Positions 1 through 6,029 of a stretch of DNA of 8,822 bases are shown piece by piece. The notes under the pieces are model-generated. The model worked only from the letters and a program-made list of their open reading frames with translations. It made no database searches and was not told the DNA's origin. The translations under genes were made by a program, and so were the position numbers. Position 1 is the stretch's first letter. The number at the start of each line of letters is the position of its first letter. Source of the DNA: Prevotella sp. (GTDB lineage: Bacteria > Bacteroidota > Bacteroidia > Bacteroidales > Bacteroidaceae); assembly GCA_021203705.1 (NCBI GenBank), contig JAJQAR010000195.1, positions 1-8,822 of the forward strand. Direction: 5' to 3'.

Positions 1-30
1 ATTGTGCGGTTTAAATTATATCGTAAAAAG

Positions 31-138
31 TTGTTCTTAAAACTGTGTTATTTTCTTTAACTCAAAATTAACACGACAAACAGTTGTGATGTTGGAAATA
101 TTTCGTAATTTCGCAAATAATACATGTTTTAAGAACAA
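31..138. repeat. Inverted-repeat region upstream of rnr, possible structured leader
   Basis: The 13-base arm TTGTTCTTAAAAC at 31-43 is repeated as a perfect reverse complement at 126-138, with 82 bases between. Inside it lies a second hairpin: GTGTTATTTT at 45-54 can pair with 64-74 (AAAA and TAACAC around one bulged T), leaving a 9-base loop. The arms end 20 bases before the rnr Shine-Dalgarno sequence. If transcription starts to the left of position 31, this would form a branched 5' leader. If it starts near 118, only the right arm is transcribed and the repeat could instead be a protein site or a remnant of a small palindromic element. The pairing is visible in the sequence; the role is unknown. 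Confidence 0.5.
84..113 (+). promoter_or_regulatory. Weak candidate promoter for rnr
   Basis: TAATTTCG at 106-113 differs by one base from the Bacteroidetes -7 element TAnnTTTG. A TTG lies 19 bases upstream at 84-86, matching the short -33 element. It is the best fit in positions 1-172 on the plus strand but is not convincing. The true promoter could lie before the window. Confidence 0.25.
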
Positions 139-157
139 AACAGTCTAAACAGGATTT

Positions 158-164
158 AAGGAGG
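158..164 (+). promoter_or_regulatory. Strong Shine-Dalgarno sequence of rnr
   Basis: AAGGAGG is followed by 8 bases and then the ATG at 173, which is ideal spacing and near-perfect complementarity to the 16S rRNA tail. It fixes the rnr start. None of the other genes in the window has such a site, as expected in Bacteroidetes, where initiation usually relies on A-rich unstructured leaders. Confidence 0.8.
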
Positions 165-172
165 ATGATATT

Positions 173-2368
173 ATGGCAAGGGAAAAAAAGGCAGGCAAGT
201 ATCTTACCAAAAAGAAAATGGTGCTTATGGTGCAGGATTTCTTCATGCACAACCCCGGCAGGACTTTTAGTTTAAAGCAGATATTCAAGAGTCTCAAGCT
301 CAACACGCATCCGGCAAAGATGTTGGCTGTGGAGACTATCGACGAGATGGCGTGGGACGACTTCCTCAGTAAGGTTAGCGACAGTTCGTATAAGTTGAAT
401 ATGAAAGGTCAGGTGCAGGAGGGCAAGTTTATCAGGAAAGCCAACGGCAAGAACAGTTTTATTCCCGATGATGGGGGCAAGCCTGTATTCGTGGCTGAGC
501 GCAACTCCCTTTTTGCTCTTACCGGCGATAGGGTGAGGGTAACATATATGGCACGTCGTGTCAACCATATCAAGGAGGCTATGGTTACGGAGATTTTGGA
601 AAGGGCTCACGACACGTTTGTAGGGAAGTTGCGTGTGGAGAAGGCATTCGCATTCCTCGTTTGTGATGGTGATATCTTCTCTCACGATATAATAATACCG
701 AAGAACAAGCTCAAGGGCGGTGCCACTGGTGACAAGGCAGTGGTGAAGGTAAAGACATGGCCCTCAGAGGAGAACAAGAATATCATTGGAGAGGTGATAG
801 ACGTGCTCGGAAAGTCGGGCAACAACGATGTGGAGATGCACTCCATCCTTGCCCAATACGGTCTGCCTTACAAATACCCGCAGAAGGTAGAGGAGGCTGC
901 CAACCAGATAACGGGAGATATTACGGAGCAGGACTATAAGGAGCGAGAGGATTTCCGTGATGTTACCACATTCACTATTGATCCGAAAGATGCGAAGGAT
1001 TTTGATGATGCCTTGTCTATACGTGAGCTTGGCAATAACCTTTGGGAGGTGGGTGTGCATATCGCCGATGTGTCGCATTATGTTACAGAAGGCTCGATAA
1101 TTGACAAAGAAGCACAGAGACGCGCCACCAGCGTATATCTTGTTGACCGTACCGTGCCGATGTTGCCTGAACGTCTTTGCAATTTTGTATGCTCACTGCG
1201 CCCTGATGAGGAAAAACTTACATATAGCACTATCTTCGACATGGATGCTGATGGCAACGTGAAGAAATGGAGATTGGTACATACAGTGATAAAGAGCAAC
1301 CGACGCTTCGCTTACGAGGAGGTGCAGCAGATATTAGAGCAGAACGGTGTCGTTGATGGTACCGGTGAGCCGGCTCCCGCTCCGGGCAGAGAGGGATACA
1401 AAGGGGAGTATGCCAAGGAGCTGATCACTCTCGACAGGATTGCCAAGAAGCTCCGTGCAGCAAGGTTCCGTGGTGGTGCTGTTAAGTTCGACCGTGAGGA
1501 GTTGCGTTTTGATATTGATGAGAAAGGAAAACCTATAAGGTGCTATTATAAGAAGGCTAAGGATGCCAATAAGTTGGTTGAGGAGTTCATGCTCCTTGCC
1601 AACAGAAGTGTTGCCGAGAGCATCGGTAAGGTGAAGAAAGGAGAGAAGGCGAAGACGTTGCCTTACCGAATACACGATCAGCCAGACCCTGCCAAGTTGG
1701 AGACGTTGCGTGAGTTCGTGATGAAATTCGGCTATCGCCTTAAAACCGACGGTACGAGGAGCGAAATATCGAGAAGTCTCAACAAGTTGATGGACAGTTG
1801 TGACGGCAAGAACGAGCAGAAGGTTATAGAGAGTGTTGCCTTGCGTGCCATGATGAAAGCTAAGTACAGCATTTACAACATCGGGCATTACGGTTTGGCA
1901 TTCCAGTATTACACCCATTTCACCAGTCCTATCCGTCGTTATCCCGACACTATGGTGCACCGTCTATTGACACGTTACCAGAACGGTGGGCGCAGCGGTA
2001 ACAAGGAATACTATGAGGAGCTCTGCGAACATTCGAGCGACATGGAAGTTACGGCACAGAATGCGGAGCGTGATTCTATAAAATATAAGATGGTGGAGTT
2101 TATGGGAGATAAGATAGGGAATGTGTATAGCGCCCATATCAGCGGTCTCACGTCTTACGGTATCTACTGTGAGATTGACGAGAACCACTGCGAGGGCATG
2201 GTGCCGCTCTTTGATCTTGATGATGACTATTACGACTTCGATGAGCGCAACTATTGTCTGAAAGGTCGCCGTACCCACCACAGATACCAGCTTGGTGACC
2301 CTATTATGATAAAGGTGGCAAGTGCCAACTTAGAGAAGAAACAACTTAACTTTACAATTGAAAATTGA
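173..2368 (+). CDS. rnr: Ribonuclease R (3'-5' exoribonuclease)
   Basis: This 731-residue protein is an RNase R of the RNase II/RNB family, a cytoplasmic, magnesium-dependent 3'-5' exonuclease that degrades structured RNA and takes part in rRNA and mRNA quality control. In order it has an N-terminal winged-helix-like segment (about 12-75), cold-shock RNA-binding domains (about 80-240), the RNB catalytic domain (about 260-600) and a C-terminal S1 domain (about 643-727). The catalytic motif DPKDAKDFDDA gives D270, D276, D278 and D279, matching the E. coli D272/D278/D280/D281 cluster; TSPIRRYPD (584-592) is the other RNB signature. It lacks the long lysine-rich tail of the 813-residue E. coli enzyme and ends four residues after the S1 core with TIEN, encoded by the adjacent repeat. 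A proline/alanine-rich insertion lies near 394-412. The start is fixed by AAGGAGG. It is the only plus-strand gene and converges on cysS. Confidence 0.97.
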   Translation: MAREKKAGKYLTKKKMVLMVQDFFMHNPGRTFSLKQIFKSLKLNTHPAKMLAVETIDEMAWDDFLSKVSDSSYKLNMKGQVQEGKFIRKANGKNSFIPDDGGKPVFVAERNSLFALTGDRVRVTYMARRVNHIKEAMVTEILERAHDTFVGKLRVEKAFAFLVCDGDIFSHDIIIPKNKLKGGATGDKAVVKVKTWPSEENKNIIGEVIDVLGKSGNNDVEMHSILAQYGLPYKYPQKVEEAANQITGDITEQDYKEREDFRDVTTFTIDPKDAKDFDDALSIRELGNNLWEVGVHIADVSHYVTEGSIIDKEAQRRATSVYLVDRTVPMLPERLCNFVCSLRPDEEKLTYSTIFDMDADGNVKKWRLVHTVIKSNRRFAYEEVQQILEQNGVVDGTGEPAPAPGREGYKGEYAKELITLDRIAKKLRAARFRGGAVKFDREELRFDIDEKGKPIRCYYKKAKDANKLVEEFMLLANRSVAESIGKVKKGEKAKTLPYRIHDQPDPAKLETLREFVMKFGYRLKTDGTRSEISRSLNKLMDSCDGKNEQKVIESVALRAMMKAKYSIYNIGHYGLAFQYYTHFTSPIRRYPDTMVHRLLTRYQNGGRSGNKEYYEELCEHSSDMEVTAQNAERDSIKYKMVEFMGDKIGNVYSAHISGLTSYGIYCEIDENHCEGMVPLFDLDDDYYDFDERNYCLKGRRTHHRYQLGDPIMIKVASANLEKKQLNFTIEN

Positions 2369-2437
2369 GAATTGACAATTCATCGCAGCTGTCATCCACG
2401 TTAAGCGGATAAGCCTAATTGTCAATTCTCAATTATT
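2356..2437. repeat. Heptad-built inverted repeat between convergent rnr and cysS
   Basis: AATTGAGAATTGACAATT at 2363-2380 recurs as a perfect reverse complement at 2417-2434, separated by 36 bases with no clear structure. The arms consist of 7-base units: AATTGAA, AATTGAG, AATTGAC, AATT from 2356 on the left, and AATTGTC, AATTCTC, AATTATT from 2417 on the right. The left arm contains the rnr TGA stop (2366-2368) and the last codons; the right arm reaches into the cysS TAA stop. Each strand therefore reads the same 18 bases at its gene end. The resulting AU-rich stem could end transcription both ways, but no long U-tract follows on either strand, so a dispersed repeat or 3'-end-stabilising role is equally possible. 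Confidence 0.75.
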
Positions 2438-3923
2438 TATTAAGTTTCCAGACGCAGCCATCTTTCGTGTCTTTGACCTCAAAGCCGGCATCGCTCAATG
2501 CGTTGCGTATCTGGTCGCTTGTCGCCCAGTCTTTTTCCGCCTTTGCCTTTGCACGGAGTGCGAGAACCATGTCAACCACTTTGCCGTATGCCTCCTCACG
2601 CGCACTGTTGTTGCCGCCCTTTTCCTCTTTCAGACCGAGGATGTCGAAGGCGAAAAGGCGCATGGTTGAGGTGAGCTCCTGCAAGTCGTCTGCCGATATC
2701 GTACCTTTATGGTCGATGATGATATTTATCTGGCGGCAGGCATCAAACAGGTTGCTGATTACCGTTGGTGTCTGCAAGTCATCGTTCATCGCATCGTAGC
2801 ACTTCTGGCGCAATGTCTTGACGAGTTTTGACGTATTCTCGTCGCTTGTCTTTGACGGCCGTATGCGGTTGATGTCTGCAATGCCGTTCATCAGGCGTTC
2901 CAATCCCTTCTCACTCGCTTGCAGGGCCTCGTTGGAGAAGTCAACTGTTCCACGATAGTGGGCTGAAAGGATGAAGAAACGGATAGCCATCGGTGAGTAT
3001 GCCTGTTCAAGCAGTTTATGACTGCCGTTGAAAAATTCCTCAAGAGTGATGAAATTGCCCAACGACTTGCCCATCTTCTGTCCGTTGATGGTTATCATAT
3101 TGTTGTGCATCCAGTATTTCACCATCTGCTCGCCTTGTGATGCCACTGCCTGTGCTATCTCACATTCATGGTGTGGGAATATCAGGTCCATGCCACCCCC
3201 ATGAATGTCGAAATGAGCACCTAAATACTTGCGCCCCATTGCCGTACACTCGCAGTGCCAGCCAGGGAAACCGTCGCTCCAAGGGCTGGGCCAGCGCATG
3301 ATATGTTCGGGTTGCGCTTTCTTCCAGAGAGCGAAATCTGCCTGGTTGTGCTTCTCGCCCACACCTTCCAATTGTCTGCTGGCATCTTTCACATCCTCAA
3401 GGTTGCGCCCGGAGAGTATTCCATAGTGGTGGTCCTTGTTGTATTTTGCCGTGTCGAAATAGATACTGCCATTGCTCTCGTATGCGTAACCGTTGCCCAA
3501 TATCTGACTTACCAATTCCTCCTGCTCTATGATATGTCCAGTAGCGTGAGGCTCTATACTTGGGGGCAGCACGTTGAGGGCATCCATTGCCTCATGATAG
3601 CGGTTGGTATAATGCTGCGCTATCTCCATCGGCTCAAGTTGCTCAAGGCGTGCCTTTTTCTGTATCTTGTCATCCCCATCATCTGAATCATGCTCCAAAT
3701 GTCCCACATCGGTTATGTTCCTTACATAGCGTACCTTATAACCGAGATGTTTGAGGTAACGGAACAATATGTCAAACGTGATTGCCGGGCGTGCATGACC
3801 TAAGTGCGGGTCGCCATATACGGTGGGTCCACAGACATACATTCCCACGTTGGGAGCATGAATAGGTTCAAAACGCTCTTTCGTTCTTGTTAAAGTGTTG
3901 TAGATAATGAGTCTCTGTTCCAT
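2433..3923 (-). CDS. cysS: Cysteinyl-tRNA synthetase
   Basis: This 496-residue class I aminoacyl-tRNA synthetase activates cysteine with ATP and charges tRNA-Cys in the cytoplasm. The Rossmann-fold signature HLGH is at 40-43 (the HIGH box) and KMGKS at 283-287 (the KMSKS loop). The zinc site that selects cysteine is intact: C31 in [10 protein letters not shown]226 in [10 protein letters not shown], and H251 and E255 in FPHHECE, with the spacing seen in the E. coli enzyme (C28, C209, H234, E238). The helical DALR-type anticodon domain fills about 340-496, and the length is slightly above the 461 residues of E. coli. No clear Shine-Dalgarno sequence precedes the ATG; instead the 3' arm of a stem-loop ends 8 bases upstream. 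It follows kduD by 92 bases with no consensus promoter recognised between them, so it may be read from the kduI promoter or from one I cannot see. Confidence 0.97.
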   Translation of the reverse strand: MEQRLIIYNTLTRTKERFEPIHAPNVGMYVCGPTVYGDPHLGHARPAITFDILFRYLKHLGYKVRYVRNITDVGHLEHDSDDGDDKIQKKARLEQLEPMEIAQHYTNRYHEAMDALNVLPPSIEPHATGHIIEQEELVSQILGNGYAYESNGSIYFDTAKYNKDHHYGILSGRNLEDVKDASRQLEGVGEKHNQADFALWKKAQPEHIMRWPSPWSDGFPGWHCECTAMGRKYLGAHFDIHGGGMDLIFPHHECEIAQAVASQGEQMVKYWMHNNMITINGQKMGKSLGNFITLEEFFNGSHKLLEQAYSPMAIRFFILSAHYRGTVDFSNEALQASEKGLERLMNGIADINRIRPSKTSDENTSKLVKTLRQKCYDAMNDDLQTPTVISNLFDACRQINIIIDHKGTISADDLQELTSTMRLFAFDILGLKEEKGGNNSAREEAYGKVVDMVLALRAKAKAEKDWATSDQIRNALSDAGFEVKDTKDGCVWKLNK

Positions 3924-3931
3924 ACAAAATC

Positions 3932-4004
3932 TTTCAAACCCTTCAACTCCAAGTGCTCTGATATTATTTCAGCAGCAGTCGGCGGTTGAAGGGCTTGTTT
4001 GAAA
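3932..4004 (-). promoter_or_regulatory. Nested stem-loop between kduD and the cysS start
   Basis: The arm TTTCAAACCCTTCAAC at 3932-3947 pairs with 3985-4004 over 16 base pairs, interrupted by one 4-base bulge (3994-3997). Within the loop, TGCTCTGA at 3954-3961 pairs with 3969-3977 with one bulged base and a 7-base loop, so the whole forms a long two-part hairpin. On the minus strand it begins 11 bases after the kduD stop and ends 8 bases before the cysS ATG. The downstream GATTTTG is a poor U-tract. It may be an attenuator or terminator, an mRNA processing or stability element, or a translational control structure for cysS. It shows no T-box features that I can recognise. Confidence 0.55.
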
Positions 4005-4015
4005 AAATTTAAAAG

Positions 4016-4819
4016 TTAAGGTTGTTTTCCGATGTAAGCGAGGATACCTCCGTCAACATACAGTACATGTCCGTTGACAAAGTCAGATGCGTCGGAAGCG
4101 AGGAATACTGCCGGTCCCATCAAGTCCTCTGGCGTACCCCAGCGTGCTGCCGGTGTCTTTGCGATGATGAAACTGTCAAATGGGTGGCGGCTGCCGTCAG
4201 CCTGACGCTCACGCAATGGTGCCGTTTGTGGAGTGGCGATGTAGCCCGGACCGATACCGTTGCACTGGATGTTGTGCTCGCCGTACTCTGAACAGATGTT
4301 GCGAGTAAGCATCTTTAATCCGCCCTTAGCGGCAGCGTATGCAGATACCGTCTCACGGCCCAGCTCGCTCATCATAGAACAGATGTTGATAATCTTGCCG
4401 TGACCTTTCTTTATCATGCCAGGTATCACTGCCTTAGATACGATAAACGGTGCGTTGAGGTCGATGTCAACAACCTGGCGGAACTCCTCAACAGACATTT
4501 CAGTCATAGGTATTCTCTTGATGATACCTGCATTGTTTACGAGGATGTCAACAACGCCAAGGTCGTTCTCGATGTCGCTGATCATCTTCTTTACTTCCTC
4601 TTCCTTAGTAACGTCGCAGATGTAGCCTTTTGCATCGATACCCTTTGCCTTATAGTCGGCTATTGCCTGGTCCATGTGGTGCTGACCACGACAGTTGAAA
4701 GCTATCTTCGCACCAGCCTTGGCGAATGCCTCAGCGATGGCGAAGCCAATTCCGTAAGCCGCTCCCGTTACGAGTGCGACTTTTCCTTCGAGTGAAAATT
4801 TGCTTGAAAAAGTATCCAT
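4016..4819 (-). CDS. kduD: KduD-type 2-dehydro-3-deoxy-D-gluconate 5-dehydrogenase (SDR family)
   Basis: This 267-residue protein is a classical short-chain dehydrogenase/reductase. The cofactor motif TGAAYGIG is at 18-25, NNAG at 95-98, and the catalytic residues are S148, Y161 and K165 (YAAAK), with N122 as the likely fourth member and PG at 191-192. In the pathway it reduces 3-deoxy-D-glycero-2,5-hexodiulosonate, the KduI product, to 2-keto-3-deoxygluconate with NADH in the cytoplasm. Such proteins are often annotated gluconate 5-dehydrogenase, and sequence alone does not separate the two. The KduD assignment rests on kduI lying only 21 bases upstream on the same strand, which also indicates an operon. 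The start is the ATG matching the usual short N-terminus before the Rossmann fold; its leader is A-rich without a Shine-Dalgarno sequence. The SDR family is certain; the exact substrate is inferred from context. Confidence 0.88.
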   Translation of the reverse strand: MDTFSSKFSLEGKVALVTGAAYGIGFAIAEAFAKAGAKIAFNCRGQHHMDQAIADYKAKGIDAKGYICDVTKEEEVKKMISDIENDLGVVDILVNNAGIIKRIPMTEMSVEEFRQVVDIDLNAPFIVSKAVIPGMIKKGHGKIINICSMMSELGRETVSAYAAAKGGLKMLTRNICSEYGEHNIQCNGIGPGYIATPQTAPLRERQADGSRHPFDSFIIAKTPAARWGTPEDLMGPAVFLASDASDFVNGHVLYVDGGILAYIGKQP

Positions 4820-4840
4820 ATCTTTATCGTTTTTATGGTA

Positions 4841-5686
4841 TTATCTCAAATCTGTGATTTCAGAGAAGTCCTGATCGCCATAGTCGAGGTTCTCACCGCC
4901 CATACCCCAGATAAAGGTGTAGTTGTGGGTAGCTGCCGCACTGTGAATACTCCATTGTGGAGAGAGAACAGCTTGGTCGCCTTTCATCCATATATGGCGT
5001 GTCTCGTTGATCTCGCCCATAAAGTGGCATACAGCCTGGTCTTCAGGTACCTCAAAATAGAAGTAAGCCTCCATACGACGACTGTGAACGTGTGCCGGCA
5101 TAGTGTTCCATACGCTGCCCGGTGCAAGTTCTGTCATACCCATCTGGAGCTGGCAAGAGTCGAGCACCTGTGTTACGATCATCTTGTTGATGTCGCGCTC
5201 GTTGCTTGTCTCAAGAGACCCTAAGTGAGCTACTACAGCATTAGCCTTTGTTACCTTTTTGCAAGGATATTCCTTGTGGGCAGTAACGCTGTTGAAATAG
5301 AATTTCGCCGGTTTTGAAGCGTCCTTGCTGCTGAAATATACATCACGGTCGCCTCTGCCGATATACAAAGCCTCTTTGTAGCCGAGAGTGAATGTCTCGT
5401 CGCCGACTTTCACTGTGCCCTCGCCCTGACCGACATTGTAAACACCAACCTCACGTCTTGTAGTGAAATAGTCTGCCTTCAACGGGTCGATAGCCTCAAG
5501 TTTCAGTTCTTCATTCACTGGCATAGCACCACCGACGAGCATTCTGTCGTACATAGAATAAACCATGTTTACCTCATCAGCCGTAAATACTTTCTCGATA
5601 AGAAAATCACGACGGATACGTTTCGTGTCATAACTTTTTGCGTCCTCTGGATGAGCCGCATAGCGGATTTCATAATTTGTTTTCAT
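4841..5686 (-). CDS. kduI: 5-keto-4-deoxyuronate isomerase (4-deoxy-L-threo-5-hexosulose-uronate ketol-isomerase)
   Basis: This 281-residue cupin-fold enzyme isomerises 5-keto-4-deoxyuronate to 3-deoxy-D-glycero-2,5-hexodiulosonate. Its substrate comes from unsaturated uronate units released by polysaccharide lyases acting on pectin or glycosaminoglycans. The zinc ligands are visible as H199 and H201 in [16 protein letters not shown]206, and H248 in [17 protein letters not shown]. All four are offset by exactly three residues from H196, H198, E203 and H245 of the 278-residue E. coli protein, so the enzyme is full length and probably active. It is the first gene of a kduI-kduD pair acting in consecutive steps. 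No lyase, unsaturated glucuronyl hydrolase, kinase, aldolase or SusC/D gene lies within the window. The leader is A/T-rich without a Shine-Dalgarno sequence, and a candidate -7 element lies about 55 bases upstream of the ATG. Confidence 0.96.
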   Translation of the reverse strand: MKTNYEIRYAAHPEDAKSYDTKRIRRDFLIEKVFTADEVNMVYSMYDRMLVGGAMPVNEELKLEAIDPLKADYFTTRREVGVYNVGQGEGTVKVGDETFTLGYKEALYIGRGDRDVYFSSKDASKPAKFYFNSVTAHKEYPCKKVTKANAVVAHLGSLETSNERDINKMIVTQVLDSCQLQMGMTELAPGSVWNTMPAHVHSRRMEAYFYFEVPEDQAVCHFMGEINETRHIWMKGDQAVLSPQWSIHSAAATHNYTFIWGMGGENLDYGDQDFSEITDLR

Positions 5687-5741
5687 ATTATTTATTTTTT
5701 AGTTTGAATTTTGTTATTTACCCTTTTACGCTTAATTACGG

Positions 5742-5749
5742 CAAATTTA
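5742..5749 (-). promoter_or_regulatory. Candidate -7 promoter element for kduI-kduD
   Basis: On the minus strand this reads TAAATTTG, an exact match to TAnnTTTG, 55 bases before the kduI ATG and downstream of the tRNA terminator. No TTTG stands at the expected -33 position; instead two T-runs (5752-5758 and 5763-5768) occupy the region upstream. It would give a leader of roughly 50 nt. No operator could be recognised with confidence. Confidence 0.4.
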
Positions 5750-5813
5750 CGAAAAAAATCCGAAAAAACTACGTGTTTAACAAATAATAAAGGTGATAAA
5801 GTTTTATACAAAG

Positions 5814-5852
5814 AAAAAACCGTACCCGACTGACGAAAAAAGGTACGGTTTT
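5814..5852 (-). terminator. Intrinsic terminator after tRNA-Gln
   Basis: AAAACCGTACC at 5816-5826 is the exact reverse complement of GGTACGGTTTT at 5842-5852, with a 15-base loop. On the minus strand the GC-containing stem (CCGTACC/GGTACGG) is followed directly by TTTTTTC, the classic U-tract. It lies 24 bases past the tRNA 3' end and upstream of the kduI promoter, so it should insulate kduI-kduD from the tRNA unit. Four Ts also end the stem on the plus strand, but no transcript is expected from that side. Confidence 0.85.
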
Positions 5853-5876
5853 GAATATAAAATTAATTTAATAACG

Positions 5877-5947
5877 TTGTCCCAGGCGGATTCGAACCAC
5901 CGCTGACAGAACCAAAAACTGTAGTGCTACCATTACACCATAGGACA
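5877..5947 (-). tRNA. tRNA-Gln, anticodon UUG
   Basis: The minus strand folds into a full cloverleaf of 71 nt. The acceptor stem TGTCCTA pairs with TGGGACA (one G-U pair), followed by discriminator A; CCA is not encoded, so it must be added after transcription. The anticodon loop TTTTGGT places TTG at 34-36, which reads CAA and, by wobble, CAG glutamine codons. The anticodon stem ACAGT/TCTGT has four pairs and a U-U mismatch at 31-39, next to the loop. The variable loop is 4 nt, and the T arm is GGTGG-TTCGAAT-CCGCC. It has its own promoter immediately upstream and a terminator downstream, so it is probably a single-tRNA transcript. Confidence 0.96.
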
Positions 5948-5957
5948 ATCAGTGCTG

Positions 5958-5989
5958 CAAAGTTAATGCTTTTTTGCACTATGACCAAA
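5958..5989 (-). promoter_or_regulatory. Bacteroidetes-type promoter of tRNA-Gln
   Basis: On the minus strand TTTG (5986-5989) is followed after exactly 20 bases by TAACTTTG (5958-5965), matching the Bacteroidetes primary-sigma consensus TTTG-N(19-21)-TAnnTTTG. The tRNA 5' end lies 10 bases past the -7 element, so the primary transcript would carry a leader of only a few nucleotides for RNase P to remove. It is the best promoter match in the window. Confidence 0.75.
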
Positions 5990-6029
5990 TATTTCTTAGA
6001 ATTTCGGTCTTAAAGCCTTCACTGTAGCT

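Noticed and set aside
63..70. Minus-strand -7 match TAATTTTG that could drive a gene to the left of the window
   Set aside because: No -33 element lies at the right distance, and the neighbouring gene is out of view, so it is not supported.
1334..1960. A 208-codon open frame on the minus strand inside rnr
   Set aside because: It is antisense to the conserved RNB domain, resembles no known protein and has no start context. It is a by-product of rnr codon use.
2419..3686. Plus-strand open frames opposite cysS (for example 2419-2799 and 3255-3686)
   Set aside because: They mirror the highly conserved cysS frame and show no domains or ribosome-binding sites.
5983..6009. Imperfect hairpin (GACC/GGTC with AAAT/ATTT) after tyrS as a terminator
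   Set aside because: No U-tract follows on the minus strand, the stem has a bulge and is AT-rich, and it overlaps the -33 element of the tRNA promoter.
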